DNA from: UBA11222 sp030652895
Lineage (GTDB): Bacteria; Pseudomonadota; Alphaproteobacteria; UBA11222
Reading direction: 5' to 3'
NCBI GenBank assembly: GCA_038318895.1
Contig: JBBQCS010000009.1
Span: forward strand, 1 to 59,266
DNA: 59,266 nt
The position numbers and the translations under genes were made by a program. Positions 7,572 through 17,159 of this stretch are shown piece after piece. Under the pieces are notes generated by a model. The model worked only from the letters and a program-made list of their open reading frames with translations. It did no database searches and was not told the DNA's origin. How positions within the stretch are numbered: the first letter of the stretch is position 1; each line of letters starts with the position of its first letter.

Positions 7572-8426
7572 ATGACGAGCGATAAAATTTCCCCAGATCT
7601 GGTTGGCCAGAACTTTGGCGAGACCACCCGTTCCTGGACCGACAATCAGACCATGCTGTACGCGGCGGGTGTGGGCGCCATGCCGGACAAGGAGCTGGAT
7701 TTTCTGTATGAAGGGCGTGGCCCAAAGGTACTCCCGACCTATGCGGTGATCCCCGGAATGTGGGCCATGGGCTGCATCGGCAAATATATCAAAATGCCCA
7801 TCGCGCGCATGTTGCACGGTGAACAGTCGGTGGAGCTGTTTCGTCCCCTGCCCGCCAATGCCGACATCACCATGAAGGGCCGCCTGAGCGAAATCTGGGA
7901 CAAAGGACCCGGCAAGGCGGCGGTGTTCGGCGCGGAATGCATCGCATCCGACAAAGACGGCCCCCTGTTCAAAACCCATTCTACCCTGTTCTTTATCGGC
8001 GGGGGCGGTTTTGGCGGTGAACGCGGCCCCTCGACGTCGCAGATGAATCTGCCGCCGGACCGCAAACCAGACCATGTGGTGGAGTATCAGACCCGCCCGG
8101 ACCAGGGCGCGATATACCGGCTGTCAGGCGACCGGGTGGCGTTGCATATCGACCCGGAATTCGCGCGCAAGGCGGGTTACCCGGACGCTTTCATGCATGG
8201 GCTCTGCACCTATGGTTTTGTTGGACGGGCGATTTTGCACACATTATGCGGCGGCGATCCGGCCAATTTCAAAAGCATGACCGGACGCTTCGCCGATCAG
8301 GTGTTTTTCGGTGATACCGTGATTACCCGGATATGGCGCACCGCCCCCGGCGAGGCCATCGTTCAGGCGGTGACACAAAAAGGCAATGTGGTGTTGTCGC
8401 AGGCAGCCGCTACCTTCAAGGCGTGA
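7572..8426 (+). CDS. MaoC-type 2-enoyl-CoA hydratase (hydratase 2)
   Basis: This 284-residue protein is a double hotdog fold. The C-terminal half carries the hydratase-2 signature YRLSGDRVALHIDPEFA followed by FMHGLCTYG; the Asp/His pair in HIDP is catalytic in this family. The N-terminal half starts with PDLVGQNFG, as in eukaryotic and bacterial hydratase 2 enzymes. These hydrate trans-2-enoyl-CoA to (R)-3-hydroxyacyl-CoA, in fatty acid or bile/sterol side-chain oxidation or in PHA precursor supply. The ribosome site is AGAAG about 7 nt upstream. A strong terminator follows the gene. Confidence 0.87.
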   Translation: MTSDKISPDLVGQNFGETTRSWTDNQTMLYAAGVGAMPDKELDFLYEGRGPKVLPTYAVIPGMWAMGCIGKYIKMPIARMLHGEQSVELFRPLPANADITMKGRLSEIWDKGPGKAAVFGAECIASDKDGPLFKTHSTLFFIGGGGFGGERGPSTSQMNLPPDRKPDHVVEYQTRPDQGAIYRLSGDRVALHIDPEFARKAGYPDAFMHGLCTYGFVGRAILHTLCGGDPANFKSMTGRFADQVFFGDTVITRIWRTAPGEAIVQAVTQKGNVVLSQAAATFKA

Positions 8427-8446
8427 CATAATATAATGGACAAATT

Positions 8447-8478
8447 AAAAACCCCGGCTGATATCAGCCGGGGTTTTT
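8447..8478. terminator. Bidirectional rho-independent terminator
   Basis: An 11-bp perfect stem, CCCCGGCTGAT with ATCAGCCGGGG, is flanked by AAAAA on the left and TTTTT on the right. It can stop both the plus-strand hydratase and the minus-strand lipoprotein gene that converge here. Confidence 0.9.
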
Positions 8479-8486
8479 AATTTTAA

Positions 8487-8669
8487 TTATTCGCCTTCGA
8501 CTTCAGCAGGCGGCGCTTCAATTTCATCCGCTGGCGCTCCATCCGCAGGTGCGGCTGCGTCGGCGGCGGGCGGTGCGGCTTCGTCGCCGGCCTTCTTGTC
8601 GTCACATGCCACCAGCAAAGGGGCTGCAACCATCAAGCCAGCAATAACAATCCATTGTTTTACCTGCAT
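8487..8669 (-). CDS. Small Ala/Pro/Asp/Glu-rich lipoprotein
   Basis: The product is 60 residues from an ATG at 8669 with GTGGA 5 nt upstream. It has a hydrophobic signal and lipobox LLVAC, so Cys22 would be lipidated. The mature peptide is an acidic low-complexity chain (AAPPAADAAAPADGAP, ending EVEGE). No function is known for this type of peptide. An upstream in-frame ATG at 8693 would add eight residues without a better ribosome site. Confidence 0.75.
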   Translation of the reverse strand: MQVKQWIVIAGLMVAAPLLVACDDKKAGDEAAPPAADAAAPADGAPADEIEAPPAEVEGE

Positions 8670-8836
8670 AAGTATCCACTCCATTGGTGCCATTCAAAGT
8701 ATCATGGGCGGTCTACGTCCCGTGATTCGGGGCATACTGTACTACGTCCGGCCAAGTCTCAAGCCGAAAGAATATAAAACATATTCCGTAAACGCGATAT
8801 CGGGTTATCGCCCGACAGGATACAAACGAACTTAGC

Positions 8837-10045
8837 ATGAAACCGGTCATACCCCCTCAAGAATCAACTTCACGCAGCCTGCCGCGCGGGGTGTTGATAT
8901 TGGGATTCGTTTCCATGCTGATGGATATATCTTCAGAGATGATCCATGGCCTGCTGCCGGTCTATCTGGCGGTTGGCCTCGGCGCCAGCGCGCTGACCAT
9001 CGGGATCATTGAAGGCGTCGCCGAGGGAACAGCCGCCATCGTCAAAATATTTTCCGGCGCATTGAGCGACTTTCTTGGCAAACGCAAACTGCTGGTCAGC
9101 ATTGGCTATGGCTTGGCGGCTTTCACCAAGCCGATTTTTCCCCTGGCCAGTGCGATAGAGTGGATTATCGCTGCGCGGTTCATAGACCGCGTTGGCAAGG
9201 GCATTCGCGGCGCGCCGCGCGACGCGTTAATTGCAGATATTACCCCGAAAAAGCAACATGGGGCCGCCTATGGCCTGCGCCAGTCCATGGATACCGTTGG
9301 CGCCTTCGCCGGCCCCTTGCTGGCAATTGCCTTGATGGCGCTGAGCGGCAATGATTTTGGGCTGGTTTTCTGGATTGCCGTTATTCCCGCGTTTGCTGCG
9401 TTTGCGCTGGTCAATGTCGGGGTGCAGGAACCGGTCCGGCCGCAGGCAGATGCGGACAAACCGGTAACGGCGCCTATAAATTGGCGTGAACTTGGCAAAT
9501 TTAGTGGCGCCTATTGGGCCATAGTGGCCGTAGGGTCAGCGCTGACCCTGGCGCGTTTCAGCGAAGCTTTCCTTATATTACGGGGCCATGAACTGGGGCT
9601 GGCTCTGGGGTTGGCGCCACTGGTGCTGGTGGTGATGAACATCGTTTATTCCGCAAGCGCCTATCCAATCGGGCGTTTTTCCGATGGGCGGAATCGTCTG
9701 CATCTGATAGCTGCCGGTCTTGTCGTTTTGATCGCGGGTGATTTGCTGATGGCCTACAGCGATAATTTATGGATGCTGGCGCTTGGCGTCATTCTTTGGG
9801 GTCTGCATATGGGGTTTACCCAGGGCGTGCTGTCGGCGTTGATCGCCGACACCGCGCCACAGCACTTGCGCGGCACGGGATTTGGCCTGTTCAATTTCAT
9901 CACCGGGATATTGATGCTCGCCGCCAGCGTCATTGCGGGCGCGTTGTGGCAGGGTTTCGGGTCTAGCATCACCTTTTATGCCGGAGCCGCGTTCGCGACG
10001 ATTTCGCTACTTGGGCTGGCGCTGCTGCGCGGTGTGAAGGCGTGA
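8837..10045 (+). CDS. MFS transporter
   Basis: This 402-residue protein has about 12 predicted membrane helices. The MFS loop 2-3 motif appears as GALSDFLGKRKLL (about residues 76-88), followed by a helix-5 region RVGKGIRGAPRDALIADITP. The start lacks a strong ribosome site. Its stop overlaps the next gene by ATGA, so it forms a two-gene unit with the GH94 fusion protein, and its substrate may be related to a glycan. No substrate can be told from the sequence. Confidence 0.85.
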   Translation: MKPVIPPQESTSRSLPRGVLILGFVSMLMDISSEMIHGLLPVYLAVGLGASALTIGIIEGVAEGTAAIVKIFSGALSDFLGKRKLLVSIGYGLAAFTKPIFPLASAIEWIIAARFIDRVGKGIRGAPRDALIADITPKKQHGAAYGLRQSMDTVGAFAGPLLAIALMALSGNDFGLVFWIAVIPAFAAFALVNVGVQEPVRPQADADKPVTAPINWRELGKFSGAYWAIVAVGSALTLARFSEAFLILRGHELGLALGLAPLVLVVMNIVYSASAYPIGRFSDGRNRLHLIAAGLVVLIAGDLLMAYSDNLWMLALGVILWGLHMGFTQGVLSALIADTAPQHLRGTGFGLFNFITGILMLAASVIAGALWQGFGSSITFYAGAAFATISLLGLALLRGVKA

Positions 10046-13000
10046 GCGACCTATCACGCACCACCACCGTTGCAGCCGGCCTGACGGCGCTGATGGGGGC
10101 GGTGATCTGCCTGTTTGCCATAACCCATAGCGGAGATGGTATGGCGTTCTTGCCAATGACCGTAACCGCGGGCCTTTCCGGCAGCCTCGCGCTTGCGATT
10201 ATGGCCAGAATGCTAACCGGCGAAATTCCCCCGCTTAACGCAGTGGTGCGCGATGGCCTGGTGATTGGTCTGTTATGTATTTCTGCGAGTCCTGAAATGC
10301 AGGTATGGCAGGCCCCGGCGGCCTGGCATGAGTTTCTTATGCTTTCACCGGGTGGCGCAAGCACCGCTACCGGGCTGTATTTCGGTCTGGTGGTGTGGGG
10401 GCTGGCGCGCCGTGGCCAGCATCCGCCACCGGGCAGCGGCGCCGGATTTCTACTGATTCCGATTCTGTTCAATATGCTGCTGGGTCTTGGCGCCGCACCC
10501 CTGCTCGCCCAGATTGGCGGCGCGCTCATGCCTGACGGGGTAAGCCACGATTTACGGATCATGCTTGGCCGCACGGCGATGCTGTTTGTGTTTAACCTGA
10601 TCGTATTTGTTGGCGTGGGTCTGCTGATGGACCGCCGCCTGACACGGGACTGGTGGCTATATGGATTGTTGATGCTGTGTGCGGCGCATGCGGCGTTCAG
10701 CCCCTTATTGGCGGATATGGTCTCCGGTCCCGCAATTTCGGCTTTACCATTGCCACTGCAAATCGTCGGCGTCGCCGTGGGTACGGGGCTGGCGCAAGCG
10801 GGACTATGGGCCGAAACATTTCTGGTCACCGGCATTTTGATGGACGCATTGCACCGGCGCCGGCCCACTTTTTACGCGGCCCGGATTCATTGGCGGGGCG
10901 GCCTTGGCAAGGGCATGATGTATGGAGTGCTGTTCATGCTGCTGTTGCAGGCATATGGGCTGGCGCTGCATTCACATGAACTGCTGGCGCTGATTGCCGC
11001 CTATCCTGGCGCCGCGTCTGCGCTGGGCGGGGCGCTTTTGTTCTGTCTGGCGCGCACCATCATCGAAAGTTTCGACCAAAGCCCCCCTTTCCTTTCGCGG
11101 CTGCTGGGAAATCTGCGCCAGCCGATGAACCATCTGCGCGGCATATTACTGGGAGCGGGATTGGCCGGGGTGGTGTTACTGGGTTTGCAACACGCCGCCT
11201 CTGAAATCAGATTTGCATACGGACTGTCGGTGGGTGCACTGGTCTATGCGGGCAGCGACGTGATCCGCGACGCGTTTGCAGTACTGAACAGGCAGCGTCA
11301 GCACCTGCAATCGGTCCGTATCTATGCGCTGGGAGCCGGGCTTGGCGGTATCATAGGCGGCGCAATCGCCTGGTATTTGGACACCGCGCAGATCGCCATT
11401 GTCGGACAGCGGCTTGAAGCCTATGCCACACTGAATTTCCCGGCCGCAGGTAAAGCCCAGGCGGAATATATCATCTATCCGCTGTTCAGCCGGTGGGGAC
11501 AGATGGACCTTGGCGTTTTGCAGGGCGGCGCGCGGCTGCTGTATAATGACAGCCTGTCCGGCGTCATCAACTGGGCAATTGCCGCACCGCTGTTCAGCTT
11601 CAATCTGGTTGTGCTGACTGCACTGTTTGAGCGCAGCCTTAACCCGCTGCGCCGCCTGTTCAGCATTGAAGGCATGACCGGCGTTGTCGAACAGACGGTG
11701 CGGGTTCTGCGCTGGGGCCTGTGGATGGCCCCGATCATTCAGACTTTCCTGCGCATGGCCCCGGATCCAAGCTGGTACAATCAGGATGGCGCGGTGCGTA
11801 CGGCCGTCGCCACTATCGCAAACGGAGTGATGTCGCCGGAAACTTTCCGGCAGTGGAGCCTGGACGTGTTTCTGGGGCTGCTGGCCTATGAATGGTTGCG
11901 GGTTATCATCTGGTTCGATCATATGGGGCTGCGCGTCGCCAGCCTGGTCAACCTGTCTTTTGTTGGCGGCGACCGGTTCGATGAGTGGGCCGCACGCTTT
12001 GTCGGCCACCGGGCGCGCACCCGCAGCCTGCCGGAAGGCATTCGCCGTTTCGCCACCTGGGCGCCGCTTTTGATCCCGTTTTATATCCCGCGCGGGCGCG
12101 ATTGGGATTACGCCTGGGGTGGAGCCGAGCGCCTGGCGGCCACCGGCGGGGAAATATTACCCGCCGTGATGCTTGTGCTTGCAGGGTATAGCGTCGCCGC
12201 ACTAGCCGCCATCGGCATTGGCACAGTGACCGCCCGTATTGCCGCACGCAGCAGACCACCCGCGCCATCCGGTGACACGCAGAAACATCCACCACATGTC
12301 TTTACACTGAGCAATGGGATTTATGCGCTGGAAGGCGATCTCAGCGGGCGCAGCTATGCCCGCGCCTATAGCGCGGTTCGTAAAGGCAACGAGATTGATT
12401 TAACCCGCCGCCCGCAAGACGCACTGGACATCAAGGGCAAATTTTTCTATCTGCGCGAACTTGGCGGGGACGGTGCTCCGGTTGGACCATTATGGTCCCT
12501 GGGACGCCAGCCTGCCGGTGTCTGCGGCCCGGATTACGCTCTGGAACGGCCTGGCCCCACCTCGGCGCGGTGGATAAACAGTCACGGCGACATAAAGGCC
12601 GAGGCGCTTGTCGAGCTCGCGCCAGAGGCTCCCGTCGAGCATTGGCGCATCCGCCTGCACAATCATGGAACACAGCCGCGGATATTAATCCTGACCAGCT
12701 ATCAGGAATGGGCGGTGAATATGCTGGATGGCTATAGCCGCCATGCCGATTATAACGCCATCCATGTTGGCACCACCTTCATGCGCAAACTTGGTGCAGT
12801 GATGGCCCGAAACCGTTTGCTGCATAACGGACATGCCAATCCACATAAAAAGAAAATGTCGCGCGAAGTGGCGTTCCATGCGGTGCACGTGGACACGGAT
12901 CGGTTGGGGCCTGTCCAGTTGCTGGGCTATGAAGATTGCCGTCCGCATTTTATCGGCACGGGCACCCTTGGCGCACCGGATATTTTAAGCGGCGGGCAGC

Positions 13001-15540
13001 ACCGGCCGATAGACGATGAAGGGCTGCTGTACAGTTTTGATCCTGCGGCCAGTTTGCAGTTGCGCATTGAAATCGCACCGGGTGGCACGATTGAAATTCC
13101 GTTTACGGATGGCTATGCCCGCGATGAATATGAGGCCGCCGCCCATATCAGCCGCGCGTCAGGCAAGCCATCGCCCGACAGCGCTGAAATTGACGCAGTG
13201 TTCGCCCGCAAGCGGCAATTAATACCACCCCATTCACGCCGCGAGGCCAAAGCCCTGCCCTTCCGCTTTTCTGGCGACGGCCGGGAATTGCATGTTGCCT
13301 GCGACACGGCGCGGCCCATGGCCCATGTGCTGGCCAACCCGCTGGGCCATGGCGCGATCGTGAGCAATGACGGAGCGCTATTTTCGTTTGCCGGAAACGC
13401 ACAGCAAAATGGCCTTAGCCCGTTCAGTCTGGACACCGTTCCAGCCCAAGCTCCCAGCCAGATGATCTATGTAAAAGATCGCGATACAGATGCAATCGAC
13501 ACCCCCTGCTATGTGCCTTACCGGCGCAAGGATGCACAGCATCATGCGGTATATGGCCTGGGATATGCGGAATTTCATAAAGCGACCCCCGGGCGGGAAT
13601 ATAGCCTGACAATTTTTCTTCCCCCCGATCAGCCGGTGGAACTTCGTGTCCTGACGATCCGCAATACAACGAATAAGGCCGCGCGGTTAAGCGTCGCGCC
13701 CTACACGGAAATTGCGCTTGCGGAACTCACCCGCGACAGTCTGAAACATATCGAGACAGCAGAAAATGCAGAACTGGGCGCGCTGTTTTTCCAAAATCCG
13801 CGCAACGATTTTCATCAGGGTTGGGCGTTTGCGGCTAGCAGTCTGGATACACCCGTTACGCAGACCATCCGATCCCAGTTTATCGGCGGCGCGGGCCACG
13901 ACCTTTCATCACCCTATATGCTGGCTCACGGCCATGGCGATGCGACGCAACCCGATGACGGCCACCGCATCGCCGCCCTGATTGGCGATGTAGAAGTTGC
14001 GCCCCATGGCGAAGTGACTGTTGTCATGATGTTGGGCCAAACGAGAACCCGCGAAGCAGCAGAGGTTTTGATCCGCCGGTATCGCGATCCCGCCATTGTG
14101 GCGGCTGCGCTGGAAAAAACCAAGCGCTGGTGGCGCGAGAAACTGTCGGTGTTGCGCATTGAAACCAACCGCCCAGACTTTGACAGCATGGTGAATGACT
14201 GGCTGCCTTACCAGTTGCTCACCTCCCGGCTTTGGGGCCGGGCGGGGCCAAACCAGCGCAGCGGCGCCTATGGCTATCGCGATCAATTGCAGGACGTGCT
14301 GCCGTTGATATTTACCCAGCCAGACCTGGCGCGCCGACAAATCCTGCTGCATGCGGGGCAGCAGTTCCGTGAAGGCGATGTGCTGAAATGGTGGCATCAG
14401 GCCGTATCGGGTGGCACTGGCCTCGGCCAGCGCACCAGTTCCGGTGATCCGCATTTGTGGCTGCCCTATGTGGTAACGCGGTATGTAAACGCCAGCGGCA
14501 ATGACGCCCTGCTGGATCAGCAAATACCATTTTTGGAAGGTAATCCCCTGCCGCGCGGCATACAGCAATTGCTCATCGCGCCACGCCCGTCGCGCGATAC
14601 GGGCAGCGTCTATGAACATTGCAAACGCGCCGTTGATCTGGCGCTGTCACGCAGAGGCGCGCATGGTTTGCCGCTGATCGGGGCGGGCGACTGGAATGAC
14701 GGCTTTGATCTGGCGGGAATTGGCGGGCGTGGCGAAAGCGTGTGGCTGGGATTTTTTCTTTATGATGTGCTGATGGGATTTGCAGAAATTGCGGCGCACA
14801 AGGAAAGTGACGCCGCCAGGGAACGCTATCTGCGCGAGGCAGAAAATCTGCGCAAAGCCCTGGACGCCATGTGGCGCGAAGACCGGTATGTGCGCCTGAT
14901 AACCGACGCAGGCGAAGAAATGACGCCACTTGATACGCTATCCGCCGCATGGCCGGCCTTGTCGGGGGCTGCGGATCTGGCGCGCGGCCGCATTGCCATG
15001 GACGCGGCGCTCGCCCGGCTGGAGCTGGGCGACCTGATCCTGTTGCTCGATAGGCCATTCGATGAAAACGCCAGCCCCAATCCCGGCCGCATTTCGGATT
15101 ATCCTCCCGGGGTGCGCGAAAATGGCGGACAATATTCTCATGGCGCGTCCTGGCTGGTGGATGCGCTGATGCGCCTCAGTACGCTGGCAAATGAAGAAGG
15201 TAAATCCGATCTTGCCCAACACCTGCAGGCGCGCGCTGCCGAAATCTGGCTGAAAATTTCGCCACTGGACAACCTTGCACCGGGGCGCTGGGAAATTTAT
15301 GGCCTGGCCCCGCACCAGCAGCCTGCCGATGTATATTTCGGCGAAGGCTATGAAGGACGCGGCGGCTGGAGCTGGTATTCGGGCGCCGCCGCGCGCATGA
15401 TGTCCGCGGCCTATGCGCTGATCGGCCTGCAAATGCAGACCGGACAGATGCGGCTTGGCAAAGATGCGCTCAAGGCCACCGGCCCGATCCAGCTGCGCGG
15501 CGTCATCTATCGTGGCAAGGAGCTGGCGCCGGGGAGTTAA
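10042..15540 (+). CDS. Membrane-anchored GH94-type glycoside phosphorylase fusion, NdvB-like C-terminus
   Basis: This is a giant 1832-residue protein. Residues 1 to about 730 are strongly hydrophobic with many membrane segments. From about 740 there are two successive beta-sandwich modules (SNGIYALEGDLSGRSY ..., then GALFSFAGNAQQNG ...), then an (alpha/alpha)6 barrel. Catalytic signatures of GH94 are present: YGYRDQLQDVLP, SGDPHLWLPY and GDWNDG at residues 1549-1554, where Asp1553 is the expected general acid. Cyclic beta-1,2-glucan synthases (NdvB) end with the same module arrangement but also carry a GT84 domain, for which I see no signature here. It is translationally coupled to the MFS gene. 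Likely role: trimming or phosphorolysis of a beta-glucan at the membrane. Confidence 0.82.
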   Translation: MSDLSRTTTVAAGLTALMGAVICLFAITHSGDGMAFLPMTVTAGLSGSLALAIMARMLTGEIPPLNAVVRDGLVIGLLCISASPEMQVWQAPAAWHEFLMLSPGGASTATGLYFGLVVWGLARRGQHPPPGSGAGFLLIPILFNMLLGLGAAPLLAQIGGALMPDGVSHDLRIMLGRTAMLFVFNLIVFVGVGLLMDRRLTRDWWLYGLLMLCAAHAAFSPLLADMVSGPAISALPLPLQIVGVAVGTGLAQAGLWAETFLVTGILMDALHRRRPTFYAARIHWRGGLGKGMMYGVLFMLLLQAYGLALHSHELLALIAAYPGAASALGGALLFCLARTIIESFDQSPPFLSRLLGNLRQPMNHLRGILLGAGLAGVVLLGLQHAASEIRFAYGLSVGALVYAGSDVIRDAFAVLNRQRQHLQSVRIYALGAGLGGIIGGAIAWYLDTAQIAIVGQRLEAYATLNFPAAGKAQAEYIIYPLFSRWGQMDLGVLQGGARLLYNDSLSGVINWAIAAPLFSFNLVVLTALFERSLNPLRRLFSIEGMTGVVEQTVRVLRWGLWMAPIIQTFLRMAPDPSWYNQDGAVRTAVATIANGVMSPETFRQWSLDVFLGLLAYEWLRVIIWFDHMGLRVASLVNLSFVGGDRFDEWAARFVGHRARTRSLPEGIRRFATWAPLLIPFYIPRGRDWDYAWGGAERLAATGGEILPAVMLVLAGYSVAALAAIGIGTVTARIAARSRPPAPSGDTQKHPPHVFTLSNGIYALEGDLSGRSYARAYSAVRKGNEIDLTRRPQDALDIKGKFFYLRELGGDGAPVGPLWSLGRQPAGVCGPDYALERPGPTSARWINSHGDIKAEALVELAPEAPVEHWRIRLHNHGTQPRILILTSYQEWAVNMLDGYSRHADYNAIHVGTTFMRKLGAVMARNRLLHNGHANPHKKKMSREVAFHAVHVDTDRLGPVQLLGYEDCRPHFIGTGTLGAPDILSGGQHRPIDDEGLLYSFDPAASLQLRIEIAPGGTIEIPFTDGYARDEYEAAAHISRASGKPSPDSAEIDAVFARKRQLIPPHSRREAKALPFRFSGDGRELHVACDTARPMAHVLANPLGHGAIVSNDGALFSFAGNAQQNGLSPFSLDTVPAQAPSQMIYVKDRDTDAIDTPCYVPYRRKDAQHHAVYGLGYAEFHKATPGREYSLTIFLPPDQPVELRVLTIRNTTNKAARLSVAPYTEIALAELTRDSLKHIETAENAELGALFFQNPRNDFHQGWAFAASSLDTPVTQTIRSQFIGGAGHDLSSPYMLAHGHGDATQPDDGHRIAALIGDVEVAPHGEVTVVMMLGQTRTREAAEVLIRRYRDPAIVAAALEKTKRWWREKLSVLRIETNRPDFDSMVNDWLPYQLLTSRLWGRAGPNQRSGAYGYRDQLQDVLPLIFTQPDLARRQILLHAGQQFREGDVLKWWHQAVSGGTGLGQRTSSGDPHLWLPYVVTRYVNASGNDALLDQQIPFLEGNPLPRGIQQLLIAPRPSRDTGSVYEHCKRAVDLALSRRGAHGLPLIGAGDWNDGFDLAGIGGRGESVWLGFFLYDVLMGFAEIAAHKESDAARERYLREAENLRKALDAMWREDRYVRLITDAGEEMTPLDTLSAAWPALSGAADLARGRIAMDAALARLELGDLILLLDRPFDENASPNPGRISDYPPGVRENGGQYSHGASWLVDALMRLSTLANEEGKSDLAQHLQARAAEIWLKISPLDNLAPGRWEIYGLAPHQQPADVYFGEGYEGRGGWSWYSGAAARMMSAAYALIGLQMQTGQMRLGKDALKATGPIQLRGVIYRGKELAPGS

Positions 15541-15576
15541 CGTAACAGACCCTGTCCGGGCGGGTTCACAATTAAT

Positions 15577-16332
15577 TTAGGTCTGCCGCCCGGAGCGTTT
15601 ATCCAGCTTCTCGTGCAACGCCTGGTGTGTACCGCATTCTTCGACGGCCGAGCATTCGCCGCAGACGAAGGTGCCGGCCTTTCGCATATCCTTGATGGAA
15701 ACATGCGTGCCAGTGACCGTTATCCCCTGATCGCGCAACGTTTGCAGGGTGCGTGAGAAAGTTTCCTTTTCCATGTGCAGGCGCGAGGCTATCAAAACTT
15801 TGGTATAGGGTAATTCAAACCCGTGCGGGTCGAAATTGTACAGCACACAAAGTTTTTGCAGATAGCAGGCCACCATTTGGGCAGCCGACATGGTGGTGAG
15901 ATGTTCTACATCCACCTGAACGCTATGCAGCCGGTCAGCAACGCTGGCCAGTAGTTTTTCCGCAATATGATCGAAGTCTTTGAGATGCTCCCGCATCCAG
16001 GAAACGGGAATTTCAAGCAGTGAACAATCATCGACAGCGCGCGCATTCATGGCATGCGTGGGCTGCCGGGAAACGACGTCATCGGCGTTGATGGAATCAC
16101 CGGCGATCAGAATATTATCGGTGACCTCTTGCCCGCCCGGCGTATCGCGGAAGATTTGCATGGCGCCCCGGCAGATCACGTAAAAATGCGTGACTTTATC
16201 ACCGTGCATAAACAGATATTGTCCACGTTTGCAGCTAATTATCCGGCTATTGCGGACAAGTGTGGCGCCGTCATCTTGAGATAAATCGGAAAACAGAGGA
16301 AGCGCCCTGAGTGTATCCAGTGCGATGGTCAT
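15577..16332 (-). CDS. FNR-like Crp/Fnr regulator with C-terminal cysteine motif, paralogue 1
   Basis: This is a 251-residue regulator with a cyclic-nucleotide-binding-like N-domain, a long dimer helix and a winged helix. The recognition helix has E-x-x-S-R (ETFSR, E190, S193, R194), the FNR pattern that reads TTGAT half-sites. The C-terminal tail has CGECSAVEEC, that is C224-x2-C227-x5-C233, the spacing found at the N-terminus of E. coli FNR; there is no such motif at the N-terminus here. Bacillus Fnr is known to bind its Fe-S cluster with C-terminal cysteines. Cys34, Cys54, Cys103, Cys156 and Cys162 are other candidate ligands. The start at 16332 matches paralogue 2; a longer frame to 16395 would read through the operator array. 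Confidence 0.88.
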   Translation of the reverse strand: MTIALDTLRALPLFSDLSQDDGATLVRNSRIISCKRGQYLFMHGDKVTHFYVICRGAMQIFRDTPGGQEVTDNILIAGDSINADDVVSRQPTHAMNARAVDDCSLLEIPVSWMREHLKDFDHIAEKLLASVADRLHSVQVDVEHLTTMSAAQMVACYLQKLCVLYNFDPHGFELPYTKVLIASRLHMEKETFSRTLQTLRDQGITVTGTHVSIKDMRKAGTFVCGECSAVEECGTHQALHEKLDKRSGRQT

Positions 16333-16355
16333 TATATTCCCCAAGGTCAAAATAT

Positions 16356-16414
16356 CCCGTATGGAATATATGTGATACCTGTATAGAATATACATAGTAC
16401 CTGTATGGGGTATA
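16356..16414. promoter_or_regulatory. Triple CsoR-like operator array, exact 22-bp period
   Basis: Three 15-bp cores lie at 16356, 16378 and 16400: CCCGTATGGAATATA, CCTGTATAGAATATA and CCTGTATGGGGTATA. The last belongs to a GTACC-N7-GGTATA element (16397-16414), very like the csoR and Cu-ATPase operators. A period of 22 bp puts all three on the same DNA face. The array lies between the divergent FNR-like gene and the DUF6629 gene, so copper-responsive control of both is likely. Confidence 0.6.
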
Positions 16415-16451
16415 ACAAGTCAATGCTTGCCCGCCAACCTTGAGGTGCGCC

Positions 16452-17126
16452 ATGTGCTTTTCAGCTGAAGTAAGTTTTACGGCCGCCGCCATCCTCCTGC
16501 CGGCGGGCGTGGCTGCGATGCTGCGCGCCTATCAGACTGATCGCCGCTACATTCCGATCGCGGCACTCCCTCTGTTGTTCGGCGTGCAGCAGGCGATCGA
16601 AGGAGCGGTTTGGACGTCGGCTGGAAATCAATACCTGGTGGAGCAATTTTCGCTCGCTTACATGTTTTTTTCCTGGCTGGCGTGGCCGGTATGGACGCCA
16701 TTCTCGGTGTATTTCCTGGAGCCTGCACGGCGCAAGCCGCTGTTTGTCATATTCGCAATTTTTGGCGGCATACTCGGCGGGACGCAATATTTTCCGTATT
16801 TCGCCCATGACAATTGGCTGGTCACAAATTTTCTGGACAAGGCTATCAGTTACGAAGGCAAAGAACTGTTTGATTACATCATCGGACGCCCGGCAACGTA
16901 CATGCTCTACGTAGCCTTCGTCATCGGACCGCTGTTGCTGTCCTCACATTCAAACATCCGAACTTTTGGTTTGCTGGTTTTTACGGTGCTGATTGTCACG
17001 TATGTGTTCTTCGCATACGCTTATATTTCTGTGTTCTGTTTCGGCGGCGGACTGATGTCACTCTATCTGGTTTGGATGATATTTAGCGGTGGCAGACAGC
17101 CATTGGGCGCCGCGAGGCCAATATAG
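16452..17126 (+). CDS. DUF6629-like multi-pass membrane protein
   Basis: The product is 224 residues with about seven hydrophobic segments. It opens with MCFSAEVSFTAAAILLPAG, a start typical of proteins annotated as DUF6629. I placed the start at ATG 16452, with GAGG 6 nt upstream; an in-frame TTG at 16440 is less likely. The function of the family is unknown. It is divergent from FNR-like paralogue 1 across the operator array and is followed 33 nt later by another small membrane protein, so both may form one unit. Confidence 0.7.
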   Translation: MCFSAEVSFTAAAILLPAGVAAMLRAYQTDRRYIPIAALPLLFGVQQAIEGAVWTSAGNQYLVEQFSLAYMFFSWLAWPVWTPFSVYFLEPARRKPLFVIFAIFGGILGGTQYFPYFAHDNWLVTNFLDKAISYEGKELFDYIIGRPATYMLYVAFVIGPLLLSSHSNIRTFGLLVFTVLIVTYVFFAYAYISVFCFGGGLMSLYLVWMIFSGGRQPLGAARPI

Positions 17127-17159
17127 AACGAGGCCGCACTGGTGTAACTTCAAAGGAAA

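Noticed and set aside
11176..12009. 277-codon minus-strand frame
   Set aside because: It lies opposite the membrane region of the GH94 fusion, shows no domain and has no ribosome site.
15541..15620. CCGGGCGG/CCGCCCGG inverted repeat between the GH94 and FNR-like genes
   Set aside because: The loop is about 22 nt, there is no T-run, and one arm lies inside the regulator coding end, so a terminator call is not supported.
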